NCBI RefSeq assembly: GCF_900119385.1
Contig: NZ_FPKO01000009.1
Coordinates: 891,405-955,404 of the forward strand
Length of the DNA stretch: 64,000 nt
Direction: 5' to 3'
Source of the DNA: Thermophilibacter mediterraneus
GTDB lineage: Bacteria > Actinomycetota > Coriobacteriia > Coriobacteriales > Atopobiaceae
This document shows positions 33,329 through 42,283 of this stretch, piece after piece. The notes beneath the pieces were generated by a model that searched no databases, was not told where the DNA came from, and saw nothing but the letters and a program-made list of their open reading frames with translations. The number at the start of each line of letters is the position of its first letter. Positions within the stretch are counted from its first letter, which is position 1. A program made the translations under genes and the position numbers.

Positions 33329-35854
33329 GTCACGACGATGTCGGTGTCCCCTAAGAGCGCCTGGGAAAACGGCAAGGTGACCTACGCCTACGACAACGAC
33401 GGCTACGTCATCACCGACCCCGAGGGCTACGAGTTCGAGTACGACGGCCGCGAGCACCACATCCTGCCGCAGCTCGTCATGCCCGAGGGCGCCACCAACC
33501 CTGTCGCCGTCGATGACTCCAAGGTGTACTTTACCGATGCCGACGGGGATCCTGTTGCCAAGGAGCTCATCGAGAACGTCGGGACCTATCATGTAGTCAT
33601 CCCCGCAAACGCCATTATGGACAGCGACGCCAATTACGAGGGCAACCTCGTGATGGAGTTCAGCATCGTCGGCAAGTCCCTCGAGGGCGCGACGATCTAC
33701 GAGGGCGACGACGTGACCGACTCCTCCTTCACCTACACCGGTGAGGCACTCGATTTCGGCTTCGCTGTTGATGGCGTGCGTTACGGCGCTGACGGTAGAA
33801 GCCTTTCGGGTCTGCATGCCCAGGCGTTTGAGGTCATTTGGGTTGACGCAGCGACTGGAGCGGTTCTCCCGGCTGCTCCCCAGAACGCCGGTTCATATCA
33901 GGCTGTCCTCAGGGGCACCGGCGACTATGCGGGATCCAAGGAGACCATCGACTTTACCATCGCGCAGCTCGACCTCTCCTCCGCCGATATCTTCATCCCT
34001 GACGTCAGCCAGTGGGGCGAGTCTTGGACCGGGCTTCCGGACGAGGCTTACGTCAACGGCGTCATGATGGGCAATGACAAGATTGCTATCAACTGGCCTG
34101 ACGGCGAGTCTGGCAACATCATGGAGCACAACACGTATGAAGTTGCGGTGTCTCCTGCTGAGGGTAACGAGAATATCACCGGGCTCGGAACCGCGAGCTT
34201 CAGGACCGTCGACACCGTTGTTGACGCCAATCAGATTATGTACGGCACTGATGTGCTCGATGGCAAGGAGCTTGAGGTTGTCAGAACCAAGACAAACTCC
34301 TATTTCGATTTTGCTAAGATCTCCTGCCTTGTTCCCGGAGCTTACGACCACGCTGACATCACCATCACCGACGCCGACGGCAACGAGGTCGCGCCCCAGG
34401 ATGTCAACTCTAAGGCTGGTACATACACCCTCGTGTTCGATTTCGTGGATGACTATGCTTTTGGCCTCAAGGAGCCCGTCAGCATGACCATCAAGGTCAT
34501 GGAGGACGACCTCTGGACCGCCGCCGACCTCACCTACACCTGGAACGGCGACGTGGTCGCGGGCACCATCCACCCGACCTACGACGGCGAGGACGTCCTT
34601 CCCGAGATCGGCATCGACGTCAAGTCGCACGACAAGACGCTCGTGCAGGGCGAGGACTACGACGTCGTCGTGAAGAACTCCCTCGACCAGGAGGTCGACC
34701 AGATCGTCGACGCCGGCACCTACACCGTGACCGTCGTGAGCGACACCTATGACATCCGCGTCAGCCACGGAGACTGGAGCGGCACCACGCTGCGCGTCGA
34801 CGTCCAGCCCATGCAGCTCGATAACCTGAAGATCGGCTCCGAGCAGATGGCCGACTTCGGCGACAAGGGCTCCTACATCCCCTACACCGGCGAGGACGCG
34901 AGCTACTACTTCTACTACACCGATGACAAGGGCAACGAGGTCAGGCTCCCCGAGGGCGTTGTCGAGGTCGACCACTTCTTCTACGATGCCGACTTCACTG
35001 ACCTCTCCCTCATCGGGACTTGGTGGGGCGACTGGAAGTCTGCGGGCTGGGAGGACGTCGACTCGATCAACGCCGTCGGCCAGTACGTGCCGTCCGTGAA
35101 GATCGTGAACGACAACTACCTGTGGGTTCCCGACATCACCGGCACCGTCGTTGACCACAACTGGTTCCGTGACTTCTCCGTCGCCAAGATCGACGTCCGC
35201 TCCGAGCGCGTCTTCACCGACGTGTCCGACACCGACTGGTTCGCCCAGGAGGTCTTCCAGGCCAACGAGCAGGGCTACATCGGCGGCGTCGGCGGCACCA
35301 CGATGTTCGCGCCGCTCTCCAACCTCACCCGCGCCGACATGGCGTGCGTGCTCTACCGCATGGCCGGCGGCGAGATCAACACCGACCAGGAGGGCATGAC
35401 CAACGAGGAGCTCGGCTACATCTCCAGCTTCTCCGACGTCGACCAGAACGCCTACTACGCCAAGGCCGTCGCCTGGGCGACCAAGATGGGCATCACCAGG
35501 GGCTACGGCGACACCTTCGGCTCCGCCCGCTACATCACCACCGAGGAGTTCGTGACCATGCTCGCCCGCTACGCGGCGATCTGCGGCACCGACACCTCCG
35601 TCGACACCGACGAGGTCCTCTCCGGCGTCGCCGACGGCGACCAGGTCAGCTCCTACGCCCGCGACGCCGTCGCCTGGGCCGTCTCCGAGGGCTACATCGC
35701 CAAGGACGGCAACCTGATCGACCCGCAGGGCACCGTGTACCGCGCCCGCGCCGTCGTCATCGCCGTCCGCTACCAGCCCGAGCAGCTCAGCGGGGACGAC
35801 GTCCTCGTTGACAACCCCGGTCTGACCGACCAGGACGCGAACCGCGACAACTAG
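33197..35854 (+). CDS. SLH-anchored variable surface protein A
   Basis: An 885-aa secreted protein. The signal peptide (MTACTNNGGSRARRAV, hydrophobic core, cleavage near ALA-TG at about 36) is shared by all family members. Residues about 45-665 are a beta-rich, Ig-like repeat region with many Asp, Gly and Thr. It contains the recurring pattern GEDYDVVVKNS...DAGTYTVTVVSDTYD near 490-530, which occurs in equivalent form in every paralogue. The C-terminus holds three SLH motifs: about 671-725 (VFTDVSDTDWFAQEV, GYIGGVGGTTMFAP), 745-800 (DVDQNAYYAKAVAWA, GYGDTFGSARYITTEEF) and 810-862 (YARDAVAWAVSEGYIAKDGN). SLH motifs bind secondary wall polymer, so this is probably an S-layer-like or adhesin protein. 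The longer frame upstream of 33197 runs through the promoter and is rejected. Confidence 0.9.
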   Translation: MTACTNNGGSRARRAVTAALVGVLSVGAAPMVALATGAAPASGDVTTMSVSPKSAWENGKVTYAYDNDGYVITDPEGYEFEYDGREHHILPQLVMPEGATNPVAVDDSKVYFTDADGDPVAKELIENVGTYHVVIPANAIMDSDANYEGNLVMEFSIVGKSLEGATIYEGDDVTDSSFTYTGEALDFGFAVDGVRYGADGRSLSGLHAQAFEVIWVDAATGAVLPAAPQNAGSYQAVLRGTGDYAGSKETIDFTIAQLDLSSADIFIPDVSQWGESWTGLPDEAYVNGVMMGNDKIAINWPDGESGNIMEHNTYEVAVSPAEGNENITGLGTASFRTVDTVVDANQIMYGTDVLDGKELEVVRTKTNSYFDFAKISCLVPGAYDHADITITDADGNEVAPQDVNSKAGTYTLVFDFVDDYAFGLKEPVSMTIKVMEDDLWTAADLTYTWNGDVVAGTIHPTYDGEDVLPEIGIDVKSHDKTLVQGEDYDVVVKNSLDQEVDQIVDAGTYTVTVVSDTYDIRVSHGDWSGTTLRVDVQPMQLDNLKIGSEQMADFGDKGSYIPYTGEDASYYFYYTDDKGNEVRLPEGVVEVDHFFYDADFTDLSLIGTWWGDWKSAGWEDVDSINAVGQYVPSVKIVNDNYLWVPDITGTVVDHNWFRDFSVAKIDVRSERVFTDVSDTDWFAQEVFQANEQGYIGGVGGTTMFAPLSNLTRADMACVLYRMAGGEINTDQEGMTNEELGYISSFSDVDQNAYYAKAVAWATKMGITRGYGDTFGSARYITTEEFVTMLARYAAICGTDTSVDTDEVLSGVADGDQVSSYARDAVAWAVSEGYIAKDGNLIDPQGTVYRARAVVIAVRYQPEQLSGDDVLVDNPGLTDQDANRDN

Positions 35855-35877
35855 TCGCGGCCGCTCGTTCGCGAAAG

Positions 35878-35943
35878 GCGGGCCGCCACTCGGCGGCCCG
35901 CACGATGTGAGCGCCTCATTTCCGGCGGGGGCTCCGGCCCCCG
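35878..35943 (+). terminator. two hairpins after SLH gene A
   Basis: GCGGGCCGCC/GGCGGCCCGC (35878-35901) and GCGGGGG-CTCC-GGCCCCCGC (35925-35943) follow the stop codon of gene A. No long T-run, but stems are strong. Confidence 0.6.
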
Positions 35944-35992
35944 CCCTCCCCGGCAGCAGGCCTGCCGGACCGCACCCGGCTGGGCGCCGTCC

Positions 35993-36345
35993 GACGAGCC
36001 TTTGGGCAGAGCAAGCTGTCGTGCGTGAAGGCGAAGTGGCGAGGCTGGGCCCTCCCCCGGGGCTCGCAACGGAGGGGGAGGGCGAGCCGTTCGGGCCGCC
36101 AAACAACCGGATTAAGACAGGTCGAGGCCCCCGGGGAATCCCCCGGGGGCCTCGATTCGTTGCGTCTCTATTCTCTCTGCGCAAATCGGCGCCGCATTCT
36201 AGGCATTGCCTCAGGAGTACCGTCTACGGGGCCTTGTCAAATCAACTCAAAGCGCCGCTCGGCCTCCCCCTCTCGTTGCGAGCCCCAGGGGGAGGCCTCG
36301 CGCCTCGCCGATCAGCCTTCTCGCACGACAGCTTGCATTACCAGG
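35993..36345. repeat. inverted REP-like arms around central hairpin, A/B junction
   Basis: The left arm 35993-36088 (GACGAGCC, GCAAGCTGTC, GCGAGGC, CCCTCCCCCGGGG, CGCAACGGAGGGGGAGGG) and the right arm 36257-36345 (its degenerate inverse, ending near GACAGCTTGC) flank a central stem at 36123-36154 (CGAGGCCCCCGGGG / CCCCGGGGGCCTCG). The central hairpin can terminate transcription from either side. The same architecture is at the C/D and E/F junctions. The 10-base word GACAGCTTGC inside the arms also occurs just after the start codon of every SLH gene. Confidence 0.75.
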
Positions 36346-36394
36346 AAGGCCTGTGGGGGACGGCTCAACAAGTCATCCCCGGCTGACCCTCCCG

Positions 36395-36420
36395 GGCGCC
36401 CCGGCCGCTGCCGGGGCGCC
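36395..36420 (-). terminator. terminator after SLH gene B
   Basis: GGCGCCCCGGC and GCCGGGGCGCC form a perfect 11-bp stem with a 4-base loop, 32 bases beyond the stop codon of gene B on the minus strand. Confidence 0.65.
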
Positions 36421-36452
36421 ACGGAAAAGCGTTAGCGAGATTACGACAATCT

Positions 36453-39212
36453 TTACTCGACAGAGCCGACGATGGTCGCCTTCTCGGGCTGGTAGCGCAC
36501 GGCGATGGTCACCGCGCGGCCGCGGGAGACGGAGCCCTGCGGGACGAGCGAGTTGCCGTCCTTGCCCACGTACTCGCTCTCGACGGCCCAGGCCATCGCC
36601 TCGCGGGCGTAGCCGGAGACCTGGTCGCCGTCGGGCGTGCCGGCGAGCACCGCGTCGACGTCGTCGACGGAGGTGTCGGTGCCGCAGATCGCCGCGTAGC
36701 GGGCGAGCATGGTCACGAACTCCTCGGTGGACACGGCGCGCTCGGTGCCGAAGGTGTCGCCGTAGCCGTTCGCGACGCCGGCCTTGACGGCCCAGGCGAC
36801 GGCCTTGGCGTAGTAGGCGTTCGGGTCGACGTCCTCGAAGTCGGAGATGTACGCCTTGTCGGCGTTGCTCACGCCCTCGGAGTCGACCGAGCCGCCGGCC
36901 ATGCGGTAGAGCACGCAGACCATGTCGGCACGGGAGATCGACTGGTCGGGCCCGAACATGTTGGACCCGCCGAGGCCGACGATGTAGCCCTCGCTCACCG
37001 CGGTGTAGATGGGCTGCGCGTAGTAGGAGGTGTTCGGGACGTCGACGAAGACCTTGACCTTGTCGGTGACGGTGAAGCCCTTGGAGTCGTTGTTGTCCCA
37101 CACGAGAGCGCTGGTGAACACGTTCTTCGTGTCGGCCGGGTCAATCTGGAAGGCGACGCTGTAGCGGCCGACCTTGTTGATGGTCTCGGGGCGAGAGGAG
37201 CTGCCGTTGAAGGCGCCCTCGAGGTCAGCGTCGTAGCCGAAGGTCAGGTCATAGAGTGCTGCGTCGAGGGTGCTCCAGACGGGCTTGCCGTCCTCGTCGG
37301 TCGTGTAGGCAACCTCGATGACAGGGGTGATGTCCTGCCCCGTGTAGGGGATGAACATGTGCTCGACCTCGTACGCGCCGCTGCCGGTCGTGTAGGTGAT
37401 TGCCGTCGGGAACGTGACCCTCGTGTTGGCAGAGGTCAGCTCGAGAGGATCAATCCGGATGTCGATGGACTCAACGCCGTTCACGCTGCCACCGAGCTCG
37501 TAGGTGTCGCTGGAGACGGTCACGGTGTAGGTATCGACGTCGACTGCGGATTCCACAACGTCGCCCTTGGAGTTCTTGATGGTGACCTTGTAGTCGGTGC
37601 CCTCCTTGAGCGCGTTGCCCTTGGAGTCGGTGACCTGAATGCCGAGACGGGAGGCGTAGTCAGCAGCATCGTAGTTGACGTTAACAGAACCCTGCTTGAC
37701 GTCGCCGTCATACGTGAAGATGACGTTGGCGCTCCCGATCGTGCCCTGCTTGACCGTGACGTTGAAGATGAGCGCGGAGCGGTCGACGTTCCAGCCGAGC
37801 TTGCTGGGGACCGCCTCGACGACGACCTTGTAGGTGCCCTTGGCGCCGAAGGCGGACACCTCCTTGCCCTCGGCGTCGTAGATCTTGTAGGAGATCTGGT
37901 CGGCCGCGAGCTCGCCGGTGGTGCCGGGGTCGGTGATGTCGGCGTAGGTGCCACCGAACTTCGAGAAGTCGAGGGACTTCAGGGTGCCGTTCGCGAGGTC
38001 GTCCTTCGCGGCGCTGGCGTCGACGGTGATGTTGCCGCCGGTGAACGACTTGCCGTCATAGGTCCAGGTGACGCTGGACGCGCTGGCGTTGATGCGGTTG
38101 AACTTGATGGTGGCAGTGCCCTCGACAAGGTCGGAGACCTTGAAGTTGTTCTGCCCGTTCACGCCGTTGACGGTTGCGCCGTCCTTGACGGAGAGGGTGT
38201 AGGTGTACTCGCCGAGGCCGGAGGTCTCCCACGTCGTGCCGGAGATGGCGAAGTCGAGGATGGCGTCGGTAGCCACGCCGCCGAGCTTGTCGTCCATGAC
38301 AATCTGGTTCTGGTTGTAGAGGTCGCTGAAGGTGGGGGCGGTGTTGCCCTTGACGTCAGCGATGGTGAGGCCGAGCGTGGAGAGGTTCAGCTTGCCGACG
38401 GTGACGTCGTACTTGACCTGCTCGCCGTCATAGGCGTTGGCACCCGTGATGACGACCTCATACGTGCCCGGGAGGATCTCGGAGTGCTTAAGGTCTCCGG
38501 TGGCCTGGTTCTTGGCGTAGACGGCGAAGTCGGCGCTGGTGACGACCTTGTCGTTGAGGACGATCTTGAGGTCGTCCCAATCCTGGCCGGACTCCCAGGT
38601 AAGCTCGTCGGAGTAGCCGATGACGTTGCCCATAAGGTCCTTGAGCTCCTTCATGACCTTGGCGCCGTCGAGCGCGTCGGCGGTGACGGAGAACTTGACC
38701 GCGGGGACGTTGTAGGACTCGCCGGCGTCGTAGCTCACGCCAGTGAGGTTCTGGATCACGGCGATGTAGTCACCAGTGGTAAGGTTGGCGAACGTCTGGT
38801 CGGTGAGCCACTGGTACCACTCGCCGTTGAACTTGACGCTAGTCGTCTCGTCAACCGCGCCGGTGACCTTCTTGTAGTAATAGGTCGAGCCGCTGTACGC
38901 AGCGGAGTCGGTGTCGACGCCGCCGGGCTTGACAGAGGTGATGACGATGGTGCTGTTGTGGGACTGCACGTCGCTCATGGAGAGGGAGACGGGGCCGTTG
39001 CCCTTGTAGTCCCTGATGCCGACCTTGTAGCCGTCAACCGTGCCCGCCATGATGGCTTCGTTGGTGCTGGCGGCCTGGAGCTGGACCTCGCCAGAGGGCG
39101 CGCCGGTGGCCAGCGCGACCATCGGGGCCGCGCCGACGGAGAGGACGCCGACGAGCGCCGCGGTGACGGCGCGACGGGCCCTGCTCCCCCCGTTGTTGGT
39201 GCAAGCTGTCAT
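36453..39212 (-). CDS. SLH-anchored variable surface protein B
   Basis: A 919-aa paralogue of A, convergent with it. It has the same signal peptide, then the exit sequence GAPSGEVQLQA shared only with F. The variable region runs to about residue 715 and includes the conserved pattern GTDYKVTIKNSKGDVVESAV followed by DTYTVTVSSDTYEL. Three SLH motifs from about 718: VFVDVPNTSYYAQPIY with GYIVGLGGSNMFGPDQ, DVDPNAYYAKAVAWAVKAG with GYGDTFGTERAVSTEEF, and YAREAMAWAVESEYVGKDGN. It follows the DUF4869/ATPase genes in the same direction with a 90-base gap and no clear promoter of its own. Confidence 0.9.
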   Translation of the reverse strand: MTACTNNGGSRARRAVTAALVGVLSVGAAPMVALATGAPSGEVQLQAASTNEAIMAGTVDGYKVGIRDYKGNGPVSLSMSDVQSHNSTIVITSVKPGGVDTDSAAYSGSTYYYKKVTGAVDETTSVKFNGEWYQWLTDQTFANLTTGDYIAVIQNLTGVSYDAGESYNVPAVKFSVTADALDGAKVMKELKDLMGNVIGYSDELTWESGQDWDDLKIVLNDKVVTSADFAVYAKNQATGDLKHSEILPGTYEVVITGANAYDGEQVKYDVTVGKLNLSTLGLTIADVKGNTAPTFSDLYNQNQIVMDDKLGGVATDAILDFAISGTTWETSGLGEYTYTLSVKDGATVNGVNGQNNFKVSDLVEGTATIKFNRINASASSVTWTYDGKSFTGGNITVDASAAKDDLANGTLKSLDFSKFGGTYADITDPGTTGELAADQISYKIYDAEGKEVSAFGAKGTYKVVVEAVPSKLGWNVDRSALIFNVTVKQGTIGSANVIFTYDGDVKQGSVNVNYDAADYASRLGIQVTDSKGNALKEGTDYKVTIKNSKGDVVESAVDVDTYTVTVSSDTYELGGSVNGVESIDIRIDPLELTSANTRVTFPTAITYTTGSGAYEVEHMFIPYTGQDITPVIEVAYTTDEDGKPVWSTLDAALYDLTFGYDADLEGAFNGSSSRPETINKVGRYSVAFQIDPADTKNVFTSALVWDNNDSKGFTVTDKVKVFVDVPNTSYYAQPIYTAVSEGYIVGLGGSNMFGPDQSISRADMVCVLYRMAGGSVDSEGVSNADKAYISDFEDVDPNAYYAKAVAWAVKAGVANGYGDTFGTERAVSTEEFVTMLARYAAICGTDTSVDDVDAVLAGTPDGDQVSGYAREAMAWAVESEYVGKDGNSLVPQGSVSRGRAVTIAVRYQPEKATIVGSVE

Positions 39213-39302
39213 GTGTTGTCTCCTTTTAAGTGGGGATGGGGAGACGATGGAGAATCGCAGCAGCTTGCGCCCACATGTCGCGTGCTGGGGTTTCGAGCCA
39301 GC

Positions 39303-40280
39303 CTAAAGCCCGGTTCGTGGCATTGCAGAACTAACGGCGGAGAGCGAGCGCTCCTCAAGCCAAGAGTCCGAAAGAGAACCCTTCGCGTAGCGCAGATAGG
39401 TTCCTGCCGTCATGCGGACGAGCGTTGCCGCGAAGAATCTCTCCCAGCTCAGGTACTCGCGGCTGTCGACGAAGTCCTCCGGGGACCTCATGATTGCCGG
39501 GAGCTCGTCATCTCTTACGAGCCCAGAACTCAGGAGCAGCCACTCAAAAGACTCAGGTAGGTAAAGCTGTACGCTGCGCTCGCGGCATACGTGGTGAACA
39601 CGCTCCATCTCGGACCCAAAGGCGGCGCCGTCCGCTATGACGAGGAGGTGCTCCACATGCGATTCCATGATCTTGCGGTAGACGTTGCCCCTGCCACCAG
39701 CGGAAACGCATCTAGCACCCGATCGCTTGGAAAGGGCCGAAAAGAACCTGAAGCCTGAGCCCGAGTCCTCCACAATGACCTCCTCGGGGATGGGTGCGTC
39801 GTTGGTGGGAATGGTGCTGTAGATTCTCTTAGCGGAGGTGAAGTAACGCTTTGCGTCTCGGTAGCGCTGGGAGCTCCGCACGCTCGTCGTGTTTTTGAGG
39901 CGATATACCTCCTCGACGCTGTACGGCAGGCAATCAAGGCGCTCACGCGTGGCGATGACGTAGTAGTTGTCGCTCCCCTCAATGGCGTCCCTGAAGTCCC
40001 TCGAGGATACCCATTCATTGCCTTCGTCGATGAAAACAACGTACCCGGAGATACCCTCGAGGTCCCTTTTCCACCTCGCCCCCGAGAGAACCGTGCACGG
40101 AACGTCACACCTGAGCTCAACGCCGCTCGCCGTGCCCTGGGCCTCGAAGTCTGAGATCATTTCGATGAGGGTAGTCTTGCCCGTTGCACTATCCCCGCGG
40201 AGTATCGTAATGTTGCGCCTCACGGACAGCGTGAACTGGACGCGGTTGTTGCGCACAACGATATCGTGCCGCCCCCTCAC
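39303..40280 (-). CDS. P-loop ATPase-like protein of unknown role
   Basis: A 325-aa protein with an N-terminal beta-rich start and a Walker A loop GDSATGKTTLIEMI at about residues 29-42. YVVFIDEGNEW is a Walker B-like strand and VIATRERL may be sensor-like. No further domain recognised. The GTG start overlaps the stop of the upstream DUF4869 gene (GTGA), so the two are translationally coupled. The P-loop is incompatible with a structural role, but no pathway can be named. Confidence 0.7.
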   Translation of the reverse strand: MRGRHDIVVRNNRVQFTLSVRRNITILRGDSATGKTTLIEMISDFEAQGTASGVELRCDVPCTVLSGARWKRDLEGISGYVVFIDEGNEWVSSRDFRDAIEGSDNYYVIATRERLDCLPYSVEEVYRLKNTTSVRSSQRYRDAKRYFTSAKRIYSTIPTNDAPIPEEVIVEDSGSGFRFFSALSKRSGARCVSAGGRGNVYRKIMESHVEHLLVIADGAAFGSEMERVHHVCRERSVQLYLPESFEWLLLSSGLVRDDELPAIMRSPEDFVDSREYLSWERFFAATLVRMTAGTYLRYAKGSLSDSWLEERSLSAVSSAMPRTGL

Positions 40281-40729
40281 GACATGCCTCCGTCAAGGAG
40301 GGGGGCGGCCTCCAGTGCGAGTTCTCTCATGGTGTGGACCACCGCGCCGGTGTTGAGCACCTTTACCGTGAACTTCCTGCCCCCAAAGTCCATGATGTGG
40401 CGGAGGTTCACGGTGACGTCCCCCTCGCGTCCCATCTTGAGAATCCAGCGAGCACAGTTGTCCCCGCAGGTCGAGGCGTTGAAGACCAGCTCTGGGAAGT
40501 TGCGTATGAGCAGGAGCGTCTTCACGCCGCCCGAGAGCTCGTATGGCGAGACCGGTCCGAGGACGCGGGAGACGACCAGGCGCCCGGAGAGCACCTCGGC
40601 GCGGTCCACCCCCTTGATCATCTCCTTGGCGAGCGGGTCATCGAGCCAGCCCTCCTGGAAGGTGTTCCTGAAGTACATCGCCGTATTGTAGATGGCGCCC
40701 TCCATGGGGCCAAACCAGACGCTGAGCAC
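40277..40729 (-). CDS. DUF4869-family protein
   Basis: A 150-aa protein matching the DUF4869 pattern, notably FNASTCGDNCARWILKMGR near residue 95 and the start VWFGPMEGAIYNTAMYF. The GTG at 40729 is preceded by GGGGGAGG; a TACAAT box lies at 40768-40763 on the minus strand. It is coupled to the P-loop gene downstream. DUF4869 has no known function; pairing with an ATPase suggests a two-gene module. Confidence 0.65.
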   Translation of the reverse strand: MLSVWFGPMEGAIYNTAMYFRNTFQEGWLDDPLAKEMIKGVDRAEVLSGRLVVSRVLGPVSPYELSGGVKTLLLIRNFPELVFNASTCGDNCARWILKMGREGDVTVNLRHIMDFGGRKFTVKVLNTGAVVHTMRELALEAAPLLDGGMS

Positions 40730-40803
40730 GAGTGAACCTCCCCCACGGCATCCCTGTCGGAAATTGTAGCCCACTCTGAGGGGAATCACCCCGCGCCCCG
40801 CCC

Positions 40804-42201
40804 CTAGTGCTGCATCAGCGTGACGTCAACGCCCGTCCAGCCGCAGTCTATCGAGGCGCACGCAAGAATCGCGAGGCCCGCCACGGCAAAGGCCGCGAGC
40901 AGACACGCGCACGCAACCCTACCCGCGCGCGAGCCCTCCTCGCGCGGCGCGGCGCCGAGCGCCATAGCCATGGCGAGCGGCGGCAGCAGGTAGATCACGT
41001 AGCGCCCCTGCGGCTGGTAGTCCGTCGCCAGCGAGTAGTAGAGGGAGAGCGCAACGGTCACCACGCACCCCAGCGCCACGGCGCCGGTGAGCACGCGGCC
41101 GCCCCAGCCGGAAAGCGCACGCTCCCGCGCCCCGCGCGCCAGAAAGGCGCCGGCCAGCGTGCACGCGAGCACGGTGTAGGAGAGGTAGGCCAAAAACGGC
41201 AGCAGGTAGCTCATGTACCCAAAGACGCCGATGAACGATCTCCACGTGCTCGTCACGTACTCGGTCTCCAGCAGCATCGAGGCAAGGCCCTCCGTATAGG
41301 GCTGCTGCAGGACCTGGCCCCCGGCGTCGAGCCACTGCTGGTAGCGCTCGTGGAAGGTGGACATGCCCAGCAGGTCTCCGTAGCGCACGACGTTCAGGGC
41401 AAAGAACGGCAGCACGCAGACGGCGGCCGGGATGGCGGCGGTGAGGAAGAGCCGCGCCTTCTCACGCCCGGGCGCCCTCATGCGCACGAGGCTCCAGACA
41501 AAGGTCCCCACGCCCGCGAGGATGAAGCCGTAGGCGTTCCAGTACCCCAGCGCCGCCACGATGACGCCTGCGGAGAGCGCAGCCCTGGCGCCCGCCCCCC
41601 AGCCGTCCATGAGGCCGGAGACCAGGGAGTAGATGATGAGGCAGACGCCCGCCAGCGCCACGATCTCGTTGTTCATGTAGGCGCTCAGGAACGCGTACTG
41701 CGGCCACAGGCCCATGAGCACGATGGCGCCCGCCCCGGCAAGGCGCACGTCCAGGCGCATCCTGCGAGCCACGCGCTCCGCCGCGAGCGAGGCAAACGTC
41801 AGCGCCACCACGCTCAGGCACACGCTCGCCATTCTCCCCGCCTCAAAGCACGCGTTCTCCGAGAATCCCAGCAGCTCCGCCACCTTCATGAAGAACGCGC
41901 TCAGGTAGGCGCCCAGCGCCTGCGGGTAGAAGGCGTAGGACCAGTTGCCCAGGAAGTAGATGACCTCGGGGTCGTAGCCAGAGGGGAAGAGGTTGCCCGC
42001 GGCTATTGCCCGGGGCACGAGCGAGCGCATGCTCTCGTCGGGGCCGCCCGCCATCGTGCCCACGCCCAGGTGCGCGGCCATCCACGTGTAGAGGAGCGCC
42101 AGGCACGCCAGCAGCGCCACGCGCGCCTGCCAGGGGAGCCCCCTGCCCATGTCCCCTCTCTCCGTGCCGGCCGTCGCGACCGCAGCGTGCCTTGCCGCCA
42201 T
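40804..42201 (-). CDS. DUF2142-like polytopic membrane protein (GT-C type)
   Basis: A 465-aa membrane protein with about eleven hydrophobic helices. It shows DUF2142/GT-C features: an acidic pair in the first large loop (GGPDESMRSLVPRAI ... YDPEVIYFLGNW), YMNNEIVALAG, and the late motif QGRYVIYLLPPLAMAM. Such proteins are presumed to transfer lipid-linked sugars to wall polymers or proteins. ATG at 42201 with GGGAGG. It follows the DUF6020-like gene in the same direction and both may serve surface glycosylation; that is inference. Confidence 0.75.
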   Translation of the reverse strand: MAARHAAVATAGTERGDMGRGLPWQARVALLACLALLYTWMAAHLGVGTMAGGPDESMRSLVPRAIAAGNLFPSGYDPEVIYFLGNWSYAFYPQALGAYLSAFFMKVAELLGFSENACFEAGRMASVCLSVVALTFASLAAERVARRMRLDVRLAGAGAIVLMGLWPQYAFLSAYMNNEIVALAGVCLIIYSLVSGLMDGWGAGARAALSAGVIVAALGYWNAYGFILAGVGTFVWSLVRMRAPGREKARLFLTAAIPAAVCVLPFFALNVVRYGDLLGMSTFHERYQQWLDAGGQVLQQPYTEGLASMLLETEYVTSTWRSFIGVFGYMSYLLPFLAYLSYTVLACTLAGAFLARGARERALSGWGGRVLTGAVALGCVVTVALSLYYSLATDYQPQGRYVIYLLPPLAMAMALGAAPREEGSRAGRVACACLLAAFAVAGLAILACASIDCGWTGVDVTLMQH

Positions 42202-42283
42202 GCAGAACCTCCCGTAGCTCGCGCCAGAAGCGGCGCGCTCGTCTCCTTCAGGAAGAGTATAGCCGCCCCCTCGGGCAAGCCCG

